Positions 26,627-36,360 of a DNA stretch of 64,000 bases are shown here, in pieces. The translations under genes were made by a program, and so were the position numbers. The DNA is from Pseudomonas sp. JM0905a. GTDB taxonomy: Bacteria; Pseudomonadota; Gammaproteobacteria; Pseudomonadales; Pseudomonadaceae. The notes beneath the pieces were generated by a model. It was not told the DNA's origin. It was given only the letters and a program-made list of their open reading frames with translations, and did no database searches. The stretch's first letter is position 1. Every line of letters begins with the position of its first letter. The stretch spans positions 1 through 64,000 of the forward strand of contig NZ_JACXBU010000011.1 of NCBI RefSeq assembly GCF_014700075.1, in the 5' to 3' direction.

Positions 26627-27490
26627 GTGAACCGCAGTCTTTCCACGTTAACCGGCAGAAGTCGCAAGCTCGATGGTGGTGCCGTGTTCGGCAGTACGCC
26701 GCGGCGTGCCTGGGTCGAGTGGATGAGCCCCGACTACGACAACCAGGTTGAAATGGCGAGCCGCGCGCTGTTGGTGCAGCAGAACGGCTTGAACATCCTG
26801 GTCATGGCTGGGACCGATGCGCTTCTGGCGCCGCCGCCGCGCACCTGCCGTTGCCAGCCTCCTGCCCTCGGCCTGCTGGAAGGCCTCGCCCGCCATGGCC
26901 TGGGGGAGGGGCAGATCCATGCCGTGGTGCTGACCCACTTGCACGCGGTGCTGCCCCATGACGTGGAAGAGGCGGTACGCGAGGGCAACGCCCCCAGGCT
27001 ACTGTTCCCCGTGGCGCGTTACCTGACTGGCCGGCGCCACTGGTTGCGGGCCCGCCATCCCCATCCCCGCGACCGTGCGCTGTTCGTGCCGCAGATCGTC
27101 CGCCAGCTGGAGAGCAGTGGCCGTCTGAAGCTGTTGGACGAGCAGGGCAGCGACCTGCTGGGGGACGGCTGGCGTTTCCACGTCAGCGACGGCTACACGC
27201 CCGGCCAGTTGCTGCCGGAAATCGACATGCCTGGCGGTCCCATCGTGTTCGCTGGCGACCTGGTACCGGCGGTGCACTGGCTCAGGCTCGACCTGACCAC
27301 CGCGTTCGACCGCAACCCGGAATGCCTGATCGACGAAAAGGAGCGCCTGCTGGACCACCTGGTGGCCAACGGCGGGCGCCTTTTCCTGCCACGCGACCCT
27401 GGCGTCGCGATGATCAAGGTCATGCGCGACCGGCAATCGCGCTACCAACCCTTCGACCACCACGCCGACCTGCATCGGCTGGATAGTTGA
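26627..27490 (+). CDS. Metallo-beta-lactamase-fold protein with degenerate metal site
   Basis: This protein of about 287 residues follows the layout of the MBL hydrolase superfamily (KLDGGAVFGSTP start, then LTHLH and a C-terminal LEEK-like segment), but the catalytic motifs are altered. The HxHxDH motif reads THLHAVLPHD (about residues 103-112), and the second motif that usually reads GHTPGH is GYTPGQ (about 189-194). The AGDLVP motif with its Asp is kept. It is therefore probably not an active dinuclear-zinc hydrolase. GTG at 26627 was chosen because GAGAGG lies 10 bases upstream; GTG at 26618 is possible. It precedes etfBA by 68 bases on the same strand. Confidence 0.7.
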   Translation: MNRSLSTLTGRSRKLDGGAVFGSTPRRAWVEWMSPDYDNQVEMASRALLVQQNGLNILVMAGTDALLAPPPRTCRCQPPALGLLEGLARHGLGEGQIHAVVLTHLHAVLPHDVEEAVREGNAPRLLFPVARYLTGRRHWLRARHPHPRDRALFVPQIVRQLESSGRLKLLDEQGSDLLGDGWRFHVSDGYTPGQLLPEIDMPGGPIVFAGDLVPAVHWLRLDLTTAFDRNPECLIDEKERLLDHLVANGGRLFLPRDPGVAMIKVMRDRQSRYQPFDHHADLHRLDS

Positions 27491-27558
27491 TTACCCACTG
27501 ATAAACGCCCCTTTCCGGGGGAATGGGGACGCTACGTCCCGTGTAACAGGAGTTCTGG

Positions 27559-28308
27559 ATGAAAGTACTGGTCGCGGTAAAACGCGTGGTCGATTTCAAC
27601 GTCAAGGTCCGCGTCAAGGCGGACCACTCCGGCGTCGACCTCGCCAACGTGAAGATGGCGCTGAACCCCTTCTGCGAGATTGCCGTGGAAGAGGCGGTGC
27701 GCCTTAAAGAACAAGGCATCGCCAGCGAAGTGCTGGTGGTGACCGTGGGCGCCAGTGGTGCCCAGGAGCAGCTGCGCACGGCCCTGGCCCTGGGTGCTGA
27801 CCGCGCCATCCTGGTCGAGTCCTTTGAGGAGCTGAACTCCCTGGCCGTCGCCAAGGCGCTGAAGGCTGTGGTCGACCAGGAGCAGCCGCAACTGGTGATC
27901 CTCGGCAAGCAGGCCATCGACAGCGACAACAACCAGACCGGCCAGATGCTGGGCGCCCTCACGGGCTATGCCCAGGGCACCTTCGCCTCCAAGGTTGAAG
28001 TTGCTGGCGACAAGGTCAAGGTCACCCGCGAAATCGACGGCGGTCTGCAAACCGTTGCGCTGGCCCTGCCGGCGATCGTCACCACCGACCTGCGCCTGAA
28101 CGAGCCGCGCTACGCGTCGCTGCCGAACATCATGAAGGCCAAGAAGAAGCCGCTGGACGTGGTCACCCCGGACGCCCTGGGTGTTTCCACCGCTTCCACC
28201 GTCAAGACCCTGAAAGTCGAAGCGCCGGCTGCCCGCCAGGCCGGTATCAAGGTTAAGTCCGTGGCCGAGCTGGTCGAGAAACTGAAGAACGAAGCGAAGG
28301 TGATCTGA
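27559..28308 (+). CDS. etfB: Electron transfer flavoprotein, beta subunit
   Basis: The 249-residue protein begins [20 protein letters not shown], the typical EtfB N-terminus. It contains the family signature region [20 protein letters not shown] and [20 protein letters not shown] near residue 120, involved in AMP and partner binding. With EtfA it carries electrons from acyl-CoA and other flavin dehydrogenases to ETF-ubiquinone oxidoreductase. ACAGGAG precedes the start, and etfA follows after one base. Confidence 0.97.
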   Translation: MKVLVAVKRVVDFNVKVRVKADHSGVDLANVKMALNPFCEIAVEEAVRLKEQGIASEVLVVTVGASGAQEQLRTALALGADRAILVESFEELNSLAVAKALKAVVDQEQPQLVILGKQAIDSDNNQTGQMLGALTGYAQGTFASKVEVAGDKVKVTREIDGGLQTVALALPAIVTTDLRLNEPRYASLPNIMKAKKKPLDVVTPDALGVSTASTVKTLKVEAPAARQAGIKVKSVAELVEKLKNEAKVI

Positions 28309-28309
28309 G

Positions 28310-29239
28310 ATGGCCGTCCTTGTAATCGCTGAACACTCCAATGCCGCCCTGGCGGCCGCCACCCTCAACACCGTGACCGCCGCTCAGAAGATCGGTGGCG
28401 ACATCCACGTTCTGGTTGCCGGTCAGGGCGCAGGCGCTGCTGCCGAAGCCGCGGCCAAGATCGCTGGCGTATCCAAGGTGCTGGTAGCCGATAACGCTGC
28501 CTACGCCCACCAACTGCCGGAAAACGTCGCTCCGTTGATCGCCGAGCTGGGTAAGGGCTACAGCCACGTGCTGGCCCCGGCCACCACCAACGGCAAGAAC
28601 TTCCTGCCGCGCGTGGCCGCGCTGCTGGACGTCGACCAGATCTCCGAGATCATCGCCGTTGAAAGCGCCGACACCTTCAAGCGTCCGATCTACGCCGGCA
28701 ACGCCATCGCCACCGTGCAGTCCTCGGCTGCCGTGAAGGTGATCACCGTGCGGTCCACCGGTTTCGACGCCGCGGCCGCTGAAGGCGGTTCCGCTGCCGT
28801 TGAAGCTGTGGGCACCGTATCCGACGCCGGCAAGTCCGCCTTCGTTGGCGAAGAGCTGGCCAAGTCCGACCGCCCGGAACTGACCGCTGCCAAGATCGTC
28901 GTCTCCGGCGGCCGTGGCATGCAGAACGGCGACAACTTCAAGCACCTGTACGCCCTGGCCGACAAGCTGGGCGCGGCTGTCGGCGCTTCCCGTGCCGCGG
29001 TCGACGCCGGCTTCGTGCCGAACGACATGCAGGTCGGCCAGACCGGCAAGATCGTCGCCCCGCAGCTGTACATCGCCGTGGGCATCTCCGGTGCCATCCA
29101 GCATCTGGCCGGCATGAAGGACTCCAAGGTCATCGTCGCGATCAACAAGGACGAAGAAGCCCCGATCTTCCAGGTGGCTGACTACGGCCTGGTGGCTGAC
29201 CTGTTCGAGGCGGTGCCGGAAATCGAAAGCCTGCTCTGA
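28310..29239 (+). CDS. etfA: Electron transfer flavoprotein, alpha subunit
   Basis: The 309-residue subunit holds the FAD. The C-terminal domain has the signature [20 protein letters not shown] followed by [20 protein letters not shown], which bind the FAD. The N-terminal domain resembles EtfB. It starts one base after the etfB stop, so the two are co-translated at equal amounts. The ETF-ubiquinone oxidoreductase gene is not in this window. Confidence 0.97.
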   Translation: MAVLVIAEHSNAALAAATLNTVTAAQKIGGDIHVLVAGQGAGAAAEAAAKIAGVSKVLVADNAAYAHQLPENVAPLIAELGKGYSHVLAPATTNGKNFLPRVAALLDVDQISEIIAVESADTFKRPIYAGNAIATVQSSAAVKVITVRSTGFDAAAAEGGSAAVEAVGTVSDAGKSAFVGEELAKSDRPELTAAKIVVSGGRGMQNGDNFKHLYALADKLGAAVGASRAAVDAGFVPNDMQVGQTGKIVAPQLYIAVGISGAIQHLAGMKDSKVIVAINKDEEAPIFQVADYGLVADLFEAVPEIESLL

Positions 29240-29256
29240 GCCTCCGTCGGTAAATG

Positions 29257-29284
29257 AAAAGCCCGCTCTATCGAGCGGGCTTTT
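29257..29284. terminator. Intrinsic terminator after etfA
   Basis: AAAAGCCCGCTC and GAGCGGGCTTTT form a perfect 12-bp stem with loop TATC, ending in a T-run on the plus strand and on the minus strand as well. It closes the etfBA transcript and may also stop leftward transcription. Confidence 0.92.
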
Positions 29285-29338
29285 CTGTTTGGCAGGGCAG
29301 GACTGCGTCCTGCTTGGCGATTGAAATCGCCCCCACAA

Positions 29339-29424
29339 GTAGGTTGTGGCTGAGCTACGCGAAGCCCAACGTCGCCGGGCTTACCGCCGTTGCGTTGGGC
29401 CTCGTCGAACTAGGACCAACCTAC
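29339..29424. repeat. 86-bp palindromic element with GTAGGTTG/CAACCTAC ends
   Basis: The ends GTAGGTTG (29339-29346) and CAACCTAC (29417-29424) are inverted repeats, and the interior has a second inverted pair (GAAGCCCAACG and CGTTGGGCCTC). It resembles the elements at 26344-26491. The stop codon of the minus-strand fusion gene (29421-29423) falls inside its right end, so the gene's 3' terminus overlaps the repeat. Confidence 0.7.
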
Positions 29425-32400
29425 GGGGTTGGTTTTCCGAGGCGGTGGGCGGGGATGCCGAGGAGCAGCACCAGGGCACCGAACACCAGCAGCACGGCGA
29501 TCAGGTCGAAGGCGAGGTAGAGGCTGCCGGTGGCGGATTTCACCGCGCCGACGACGCTCTGGCTGAGCACGCCGGCCAGGTTGCCGAGGCTGCTGATGAT
29601 GGCGATACCGCCCGCGGCGCCGGACTTGCTGAGCAACGCCGGTGGAACGGTCCAGAACAGCGGCATGGCCGCCAGCGCCGCCGCTGCGCCCAGGGTCATC
29701 ACGGCGATGAAGAGCACCAGGTGGTCCTGCGCCAGGTCCAGCATGAAGAAGCTGGCGGCGGCGACCAGCATCGGTAAACCCAGGTGCCAGCGGCGCTCCA
29801 TATGGCGGTCCGAGCTGCGGCCCAGCACGTACATGGCGCACAGGCCACCGAGGAAGGGCAGGCTGGTGACCAGGCCGATCATCTTCAGGTCTTCCAGGCC
29901 GAAACCACGGATCAGGGTCGGTAGCCAGTAGGACACGGTGTTGGAAGCGCTGTAGATGCAGAAGCAGACCAGGCCGGCCACATACAGCAGTGGGTCACGC
30001 AGCACGCCACGGAAGCCGTGGTGAGCAGGGGCGGTGGTCGAGTCCACCGCCAGCGCCTGCAGGATCTGCTGTTTTTCGTCGTCATCCAGCCAGGCAGCCT
30101 GCTCAGGACGGTCCGTCAGCCAGAAGCGGCCCAGCACCCCCAGCAGGACGGCTGGCAGGCCGGTGAGGACGAACAGCACCTGCCAGTCGCGCAGGCCGAG
30201 CCAGCCATGCAGGTGGGCCATGATGGTCCCGGACAAGGGGCCGCAGACCATGCCGGCAACCATTCCGGCCATGAAGAAGGATGCGGTGATACGGCCGCGC
30301 AGCGCTGCCGGGAACCAGTAAGTGAGGTAGAGGATCAGGCCGGGGAAGAAGCCCGCTTCGGCAACGCCCAGGAAGAAGCGCACGACGATCAGTTGGTTGG
30401 GCGTGGCGACGAAGGCGGTGGCCACGGTGATCAGGCCCCAGAGGATCATGATCCGGGTCAGGGTGGCCCGCGCGCCGACGCGCTGCATGTACAGGTTGCT
30501 GGGCACCTCGAAGAGGATGTAGCCCAGGTAGAAAATGCCGGCACCGATGCCGTAGGCGGCGTCGCTCAAGGCGATGCCTTCGTCCAGCAGCTGGATGCCT
30601 TCATTGATCAGCATGAACAGGCAACGGTCGTGGATTTCCTGGTCGCCGATGGGGCGACGGGGGACGTGCAGTTCGCCTGCCAGGCGTTCGGCCAGTGCCA
30701 CGACTTCGTAGTCGTCCTGGCGATTGCGCCCTTCGTAGGCATAGAAGCCGCGACCGGTCTTCTGGCCGTAGCGGCCCAGGGCATAGAGCTCGTCGCCGAG
30801 ACGGCAGTAGCTCTCGTCATGGGCGAAGGCCGCACGGTTGGAGTCACGTACCAGGAAGTTCACGTCCACGCCGGCCAGATCGAGCATGCTGAACACGCCC
30901 ATGTTCAGGTCGAGGCCAGTAAGGACGCCGTCCACCTGCGACGGCGTCGCGCCTTCCAGTACCAGGCGATGGGCTTCGCGGGCGTAGGGTTCGAGCATGC
31001 GGTTGCCGATGAAGCCGAAGCAGACGCCGGATACCACCGGCATCTTGCCGATGGTGCGGCCCATCTTCAGCGTGGTGGCCAGCACGTCCGGCGCGGTTTC
31101 GCGTCCACGCACCACTTCCAGCAGACGCATGACGTTGGCCGGGCTGAAGAAGTGCAGGCCGATGACGTCCTGCGGACGGGACGTCACTGCGGCGATCTGG
31201 TCGACGTCCAGGGACGACGTATTGGTGGCAAGGATGGCGCCGGGCTTGCACACCCGGTCGAGGGTGCGGAAGACCTCTTGTTTGATCTCCATCTTCTCGA
31301 ACACCGCTTCGATCACCAGGTCGGCGTCGGCCAGGTCGGCGTAGTCGAGCGTGCCGGAGAGCAGGGCCATGCGTTGCTCAAGCTTGGCCTCGGTCAGCTT
31401 GCCGCGCTTGACGCTGATACCGTAGTTGTTGCGGATCTGCGACAGCCCGCGATCCAGGGCTTGGCCCTGACGCTCCAGCAAGGTCACCGGGATGCCGACA
31501 TTGGCGAAGTTCATGGCAATGCCGCCGCCCATGGTGCCGGCGCCGATCACCGCGACCTTGCGGATCGGGCGGAGGAGGGTGGAAGCATCGATTCCCGGCA
31601 CCTTGCCGGCCTCGCGCTCGGCGAAGAACACGTGGCGCAGGGCCTGCGACTGGGCCGATGCTTCGGCCTGCTTGAATAGCGCGACCTCGCGAGCCAGGCC
31701 TTCTTCCAGCGGCAGCAGGCAGGCGGCTTCTACCGCGGAAAGCACCAGACGCGGCGCCAGGCGGCTCTTCCAGCGCGGCTCGTTGTCCTGGCGGAAACGG
31801 GCGAGGAAGTCTTCAGGCAGGCCTGCGGCCGGTGCAGGGAAAGACGCGGCGGGGCGCGCGGGTGCCTGGCTGTCGATCAGTTCGCGGGCATAGGCACAGG
31901 CCTCGTCGAGCAGGGATTCGGTGCTGGTCGACAGCCTGTCGAGGATGCCCAGTGCTCGGGCGCGGTCGGCGCTGGCCGGGGTGCCCGAAAGCATCATGTC
32001 GAGTGCTGCTTTGGCACCGATCAGCTGCGGCAGACGCTGGGTGCCGCCGGCGCCGGGAAGCAGGCCTAGGTTGATTTCCGGGAGGCCGACGCGGGTGCCG
32101 GGTTCGCCAATGCGGTAACCGCAGGCCAGGGCCAGTTCCAGGCCGCCGCCGAGGGCGAGCTTGCCGATGGCAGCCACCAGCGGCTTGTCCAGGCGCGTCA
32201 GGCGCAGGAGCAGGGAGGGCAAGTCGGGCGCGGCGAAGGAAGCATCGCTGCCGAATTCGCTGATGTCGGCGCCGGCGCTGAACAGGCCGTTGGCGCCATG
32301 GAGGACGAGTGCCTTGACCGCAGGATCGGCCGCGGCGCGTTCACAGGCTTCGAGAATGGCGGCGCGCAGGGGCTGGCCAAGGGCGTTGACCGGCGGCCGG

Positions 32401-32456
32401 GCCAGGCCGATCAGTGCCAGGTTGTCTTCAACCTGATAGGTAACCAGGGCGTTCAT
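29421..32456 (-). CDS. In-frame fusion: enoyl-CoA hydratase/3-hydroxyacyl-CoA dehydrogenase joined to truncated MFS transporter
   Basis: One 1011-residue frame joins two unrelated proteins. Residues 1 to about 630 are FadB-like. The crotonase part has GLPEINLGLLPGAGGTQRLP, the NAD-binding motif is VIGAGTMGGGIAMNFA, and the dehydrogenase has GLHFFSPANVMRLLE. The C-terminal domain is cut at LLDEGIALSD. From about 633 (AAYGIGAGIFYLGYILFEVP) it continues as an ACS-type major facilitator that lacks its N-terminus and first helix. Family members of each half are normally separate, about 700 and 430 residues. The join falls at a shared short motif (EGIAL-x-[AS]SD / GLSDAAYG). The start at 32456 has AAGGAG upstream. 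The hydratase half may still work; the MFS half probably cannot. Confidence 0.85.
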   Translation of the reverse strand: MNALVTYQVEDNLALIGLARPPVNALGQPLRAAILEACERAAADPAVKALVLHGANGLFSAGADISEFGSDASFAAPDLPSLLLRLTRLDKPLVAAIGKLALGGGLELALACGYRIGEPGTRVGLPEINLGLLPGAGGTQRLPQLIGAKAALDMMLSGTPASADRARALGILDRLSTSTESLLDEACAYARELIDSQAPARPAASFPAPAAGLPEDFLARFRQDNEPRWKSRLAPRLVLSAVEAACLLPLEEGLAREVALFKQAEASAQSQALRHVFFAEREAGKVPGIDASTLLRPIRKVAVIGAGTMGGGIAMNFANVGIPVTLLERQGQALDRGLSQIRNNYGISVKRGKLTEAKLEQRMALLSGTLDYADLADADLVIEAVFEKMEIKQEVFRTLDRVCKPGAILATNTSSLDVDQIAAVTSRPQDVIGLHFFSPANVMRLLEVVRGRETAPDVLATTLKMGRTIGKMPVVSGVCFGFIGNRMLEPYAREAHRLVLEGATPSQVDGVLTGLDLNMGVFSMLDLAGVDVNFLVRDSNRAAFAHDESYCRLGDELYALGRYGQKTGRGFYAYEGRNRQDDYEVVALAERLAGELHVPRRPIGDQEIHDRCLFMLINEGIQLLDEGIALSDAAYGIGAGIFYLGYILFEVPSNLYMQRVGARATLTRIMILWGLITVATAFVATPNQLIVVRFFLGVAEAGFFPGLILYLTYWFPAALRGRITASFFMAGMVAGMVCGPLSGTIMAHLHGWLGLRDWQVLFVLTGLPAVLLGVLGRFWLTDRPEQAAWLDDDEKQQILQALAVDSTTAPAHHGFRGVLRDPLLYVAGLVCFCIYSASNTVSYWLPTLIRGFGLEDLKMIGLVTSLPFLGGLCAMYVLGRSSDRHMERRWHLGLPMLVAAASFFMLDLAQDHLVLFIAVMTLGAAAALAAMPLFWTVPPALLSKSGAAGGIAIISSLGNLAGVLSQSVVGAVKSATGSLYLAFDLIAVLLVFGALVLLLGIPAHRLGKPTP

Positions 32457-32494
32457 GGTGGCTCCTTGTAGAGGGTTGGAGTTCAGAAATCAGG

Positions 32495-34298
32495 TCAGAA
32501 CCACTGGTCCTGCATGTCGAAGCTGCTGCGGTTGCCGGCGATCAGCAGGCGCGCCTGCGACTCGACGGCCGCCAGCTCCCAGTCGATGAAGTAGCGGGCC
32601 GCCTGGAGCTTGCCGAGGTAGAAGTCCGCCTCGCTGCCGACCGCGCCGGCGTCAAGGGCACGGCTCGCGACCAGCGCCATGCGCAGCCACAGCCAGCCCA
32701 CCAGCACGCGGCCGAACAGGTCGAGGTAGGAGGTGGCGTTGGCCAGGCCCAGGTCGGTGTCGGCGGCCACCTGGTCGAGCAGGCTCTCGGTCACTTCCTG
32801 AAGGCGGTCCAGGGCGCCGGCCAGGACATAGGCGAGCGGGGCGCAGCGGTCGTCGTGGCCGGCTTCTTTCAGCGTGCAGCGCACGCGTTCGAGGAACAGG
32901 CGATAACCGGCGCCGCCGTTCTGCTGCAGCTTGCGACCGAGCAGATCGAGACCGTGGATGCCCTCGGTGCCTTCGTGGATGGGGTTCAGGCGGTTGTCCC
33001 GGTAGTACTGCTCCAGTGGGTATTCGCGGATGTAGCCCGAGCCGCCAAGTACCTGGATGCCGATGTCCGAGGCCATCACGCAGTATTTGGACGGGTACGA
33101 CTTGACCATGGGAATCAGCAGGTCCAGCAGTTCCCCGGCTTCGCGTCGCTGGGCGTCTTCAGGTGCGGTGTGGGTATCCTCGAACAGACTGCTGGCGTAC
33201 AGGCACAGGGCGAGGCTGCCTTCGGCATAGACCTTCTGCTGCAGCAGCATGCGACGCACGTCGGCGTGCTCGACGATGCGCACCTGCGGCGCCAGCGGGT
33301 CCTTGGCGCCCGGCAGGCGGCCCTGGGGCCGTTCGCGGGCATAGTCGAGGGCGTGAATGAAGCTCTGGTAGGCCAGCGCCGAAGCGCCGAGGGCCACGCC
33401 GATGCGTGCCTCATTCATCATCTGGAACATGTAGGACAGGCCCTTGTTGGCCTCGCCCACGAGGTAACCGACGGCGCCGTCCTTCTCACCGAAGCTGAGC
33501 ACGGTGGAGGTGGTGTTGCGATAGCCGTGCTTGTGCAGCAGGCCGGCCAGGGCCACGTCGTTGCGTGCGCCCAGGCTGCCGTCCTCGTTGACCAGAAACT
33601 TCGGCACGAGGAACAGCGAAATACCGCGCGTGCCTGCCGGCGCACCTTCGATGCGGGCCAGTACCATGTGCACGATGTTGTCGGTCAGTGAGTGGTCGCC
33701 ACCGGAGATGAACATCTTCTGGCCGTGGACGCGGTAGCTACCGTCGTCAGCCGGACGAGCGCTGGTGCGCAGGTCGCCGAGGGCTGAACCCTGGCCGGGT
33801 TCGGTCAGGGCCATGGTGCCGCTGAAACGGCCATCGAGCATGGGTGGCAGGAAGCGTTCGCGCAGTGCGTCGCCGGCAAAACTCTTGACCAGGTTGGCGG
33901 CGCCGATGGTCAGGAAGGAATAGGCCACCGTGGCGATGTTGGCGGCGTTGAAGTAGGCCATGCTGGCCCGCAGGATGACCTCCGGAAGCTGCAGGCCACC
34001 GTCTTCGGCATCGTGGTGGGCGGCGAGGAAACCGGCCTGGGCGAAGGCGTCCCAGGCGACCTTGGTTTCCGGGATGAGCGTTACCTTTTCGCCGTCGAAG
34101 GTCGGCTCATTAGCGTCGCCTTTCTGATTGTGCGGGGCGAAGTACTCGGCGGCGACGCCGCGCGCGGTCTCCAGCGTGGCGTCGAACACGGCGCGATCAT
34201 GCTCGGCGTAGCGGGGACGCTGCAGCAGGGCCTCGGTATCGAGCAGCTCATAGAGCTGGAAGCTCAGTTCGCGTTCGTTCAGGAGCGAATCGGTCATC
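32495..34298 (-). CDS. Acyl-CoA dehydrogenase (long C-terminal form)
   Basis: This 600-residue flavoprotein contains the FAD/substrate motif MALTEPGQGSALGDL, the FISGGDH region and the catalytic-base segment NPIHEGTEGIHGLDLLGRKL (Glu). It carries the extra C-terminal domain of the larger Pseudomonas acyl-CoA dehydrogenases. It oxidises fatty acyl-CoA to the enoyl-CoA and passes electrons to ETF, encoded at 27559-29239. The start at 34298 is preceded by AAGAGAACGAG. It is separated by 38 bases from the downstream fusion gene on the same strand, consistent with a beta-oxidation operon. Confidence 0.92.
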
Positions 34299-34681
34299 TC
34301 GTTCTCTTGTACTGGTTGGCCGCCGGGCGGCCAGGGGAGAGGGCTTTGCCAGTAGATCGAAATGCCGCCGAAACCGCCCCCACCTTTATGGAGTGGGCGC
34401 GGACGAGGCCGCCGGACGCGCGCCCGATTCAAATGCGCCAATCCAGGGCCGGTCTTCATCATTGATGGCGGCGGTGTCAATCGACTCGTCCGGCATGGAA
34501 ATGCTCCTTGTCTCAAGCGCAACGTGGGTTCAGCACGCCGCTGATTCTGATAAGGACCCGGGTTCCTTACCCCCCCCTCTCGCTTGCGGGTACTGGTCGA
34601 TGTTGACCGAAGCATGAACCACACCTGTCAGACGAGGCGGACTGAGCGCAAGATGGACGAGTTTCCAACTGGAGCCGTTCC
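34299..34681. other. Intergenic region between divergent acyl-CoA dehydrogenase and amidase genes
   Basis: No gene was recognised in about 380 bases. Several short frames overlap on both strands without ribosome-binding sites. The promoters of both flanking genes must lie here. The A/T-rich stretch near 34540-34570 is a plausible location but no paired boxes were assigned. Confidence 0.5.
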
Positions 34682-36124
34682 ATGTTTGCAGCGGATTACG
34701 ATGAGCTTGATGGTCTCGCGCTTGCCGCCATGTTGCGCCAAGGCGAAACCACCCCGTTCGAATTGATGAGCATCGCCGTTAGGCTCGCCCAGGAGCGAGC
34801 GCTACCCCTGAATGCGCTGTGTCACTCGCACTTCGATCAGGCGCTGGAGCTTGCCGGGAAGGCGCAATTGACCGGGCCGTTTGGAGGGCTTCCCTTTCTA
34901 CTCAAGGACTCGGGCCTGGCTTCCAGGCTTCTGCCGTCCTCCATGGGATCGAGGATGTTTCGCGACACGCGATACAGTTTTGACAGCAACCTGGTGGAGC
35001 GATTCGAGGCCGCGGGGCTGCTCAGTTTCGCCAGGACAACGGTTCCCGAGCTCTGCATGGCTCCCACGACTGAAGCCATCGCCAATGGAGGCCCGACGCT
35101 TAATCCTTGGGATTCCCAGCGTTCCCCGGGCGGTTCCAGCGGCGGCTCGGCGGTAGCTGTTGCCTTGGGCGTTGTCCCCATTGCCCATGGCAGCGATGGA
35201 GGCGGCTCGATCCGGATTCCCGCTTCCTGCTGCGGCGTTTTCGGACTGAAACCTTCGCGAGGGCTTCTCCCGATGGGGCCAGCGCGAGGGGAAGGGTGGG
35301 GCGGTCTTGCAACGGATGGTGTGATCACCAGAACCGTCAGGGATACAGCTGCGGCGCTGGATGCAGTCGCAGGATCCGATCCAGGGGCCCCCTATGCAGC
35401 TCCGGCTAAGCCTGGCTCATTCCTCGCTAATCTGGACAAGCCGTTCGACCGGCCACTTCGGATCGCCAAGTGGGTGGCGACATGGAACGACATTCCAGTC
35501 GATCCCGATTGCCTGGCCGCCGTGGCGCTGGCCGAGCGGCACTTCGCGGAAAACGGCCATGAAGTTGTCGAAATTTCGCCGCCAGATATCGATTTCGACA
35601 GGTTCGTGAATGCGCTCATCGACGTGATTGCCGCCAACGCTGTGGTCTCGATCGGGACGGTTGTTGGAGATCAGCCCAGCGCTCAATGGAGCGGACTTCT
35701 TGAGCCGACGATTCTGGACGCCTATCACCACGGCCAGAGGGTTCAGGCCACTGATTACATTTCCGCGATTGGCTGCTTCCATCAGATATCGCGAGTGATG
35801 GCGCAGTACATGCGAGGGTTCGATCTGCTGTTGACGCCGACGCTCACTCAGCTCCCGGTCAGGCTGGGGACCTTGTCGATGAATGATGACTTTCGGGCGT
35901 TCAGACTCAAAAGCGCGCGTTACACCATGTTCCTGGCGATTATCAACGCATCCGGCCAACCAGCGGCCAACGTACCGCTGTACTGGAACCAACAAGGGAT
36001 TCCCGCCGGTATCCAGCTTATCGGGCACTTCGGTGACGACGATACGGTCCTTCGGGCAAGTGCGGAGTTGGAGCGGTTGTGCCCCTGGATCAGAAGGTAC
36101 GAGCGACCTCGTTCAAATCCCTGA
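34682..36124 (+). CDS. Amidase-signature family hydrolase
   Basis: The 480-residue enzyme has the amidase signature with all three catalytic residues of the Ser-cisSer-Lys triad. These are Lys in GGLPFLLKDSG (near residue 75), Ser in SPGGSSGGSAVAVALG and the nucleophile in GSDGGGSIRIPASCCGVFGLK. It hydrolyses an amide to the acid and ammonia; the substrate is unknown. The ATG at 34682 has GGAGCC upstream. Its base composition seems slightly less GC-rich than the flanking genes, and it lies at the start of the accessory stretch, so recent acquisition is possible. Confidence 0.88.
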   Translation: MFAADYDELDGLALAAMLRQGETTPFELMSIAVRLAQERALPLNALCHSHFDQALELAGKAQLTGPFGGLPFLLKDSGLASRLLPSSMGSRMFRDTRYSFDSNLVERFEAAGLLSFARTTVPELCMAPTTEAIANGGPTLNPWDSQRSPGGSSGGSAVAVALGVVPIAHGSDGGGSIRIPASCCGVFGLKPSRGLLPMGPARGEGWGGLATDGVITRTVRDTAAALDAVAGSDPGAPYAAPAKPGSFLANLDKPFDRPLRIAKWVATWNDIPVDPDCLAAVALAERHFAENGHEVVEISPPDIDFDRFVNALIDVIAANAVVSIGTVVGDQPSAQWSGLLEPTILDAYHHGQRVQATDYISAIGCFHQISRVMAQYMRGFDLLLTPTLTQLPVRLGTLSMNDDFRAFRLKSARYTMFLAIINASGQPAANVPLYWNQQGIPAGIQLIGHFGDDDTVLRASAELERLCPWIRRYERPRSNP

Positions 36125-36230
36125 CTCGTAGATAGCCGAGGATTTGCATGCTGGGCATTATCTACAGAGCGATTTACGAGGTGCGTGGGCTGACGCAGTG
36201 TTATCATGACTTCCTATAATCTATATTATG

Positions 36231-36264
36231 TTAAATCATGTGCTATGTCATAAATGTTCATGAG
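36231..36264. repeat. Left copy of a 34-bp direct repeat flanking the adhesin locus
   Basis: TTAAATCATG followed by a 24-base block ending AAATGTTCATGAG matches 47411-47444 at 28 of 34 positions in the same orientation. The stretch is AT-rich relative to the region. It may be an attachment-like site or a shared regulatory sequence. The SDR remnant starts about 100 bases to its right. Confidence 0.5.
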
Positions 36265-36360
36265 CAACGTAATCCCCTGATTCGACAATTCCCTCCCCAG
36301 CTTCCACGCTTGCAAACAGGCCATGAGCAGATTGTTCATGATCTGCTTGCACGAGGTCGC

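Noticed and set aside
30018-31679. 553-codon plus-strand frame opposite the fused dehydrogenase gene
   Set aside because: Its sequence is a shadow of the minus-strand NAD-binding and MFS sequence, with no recognisable domain.
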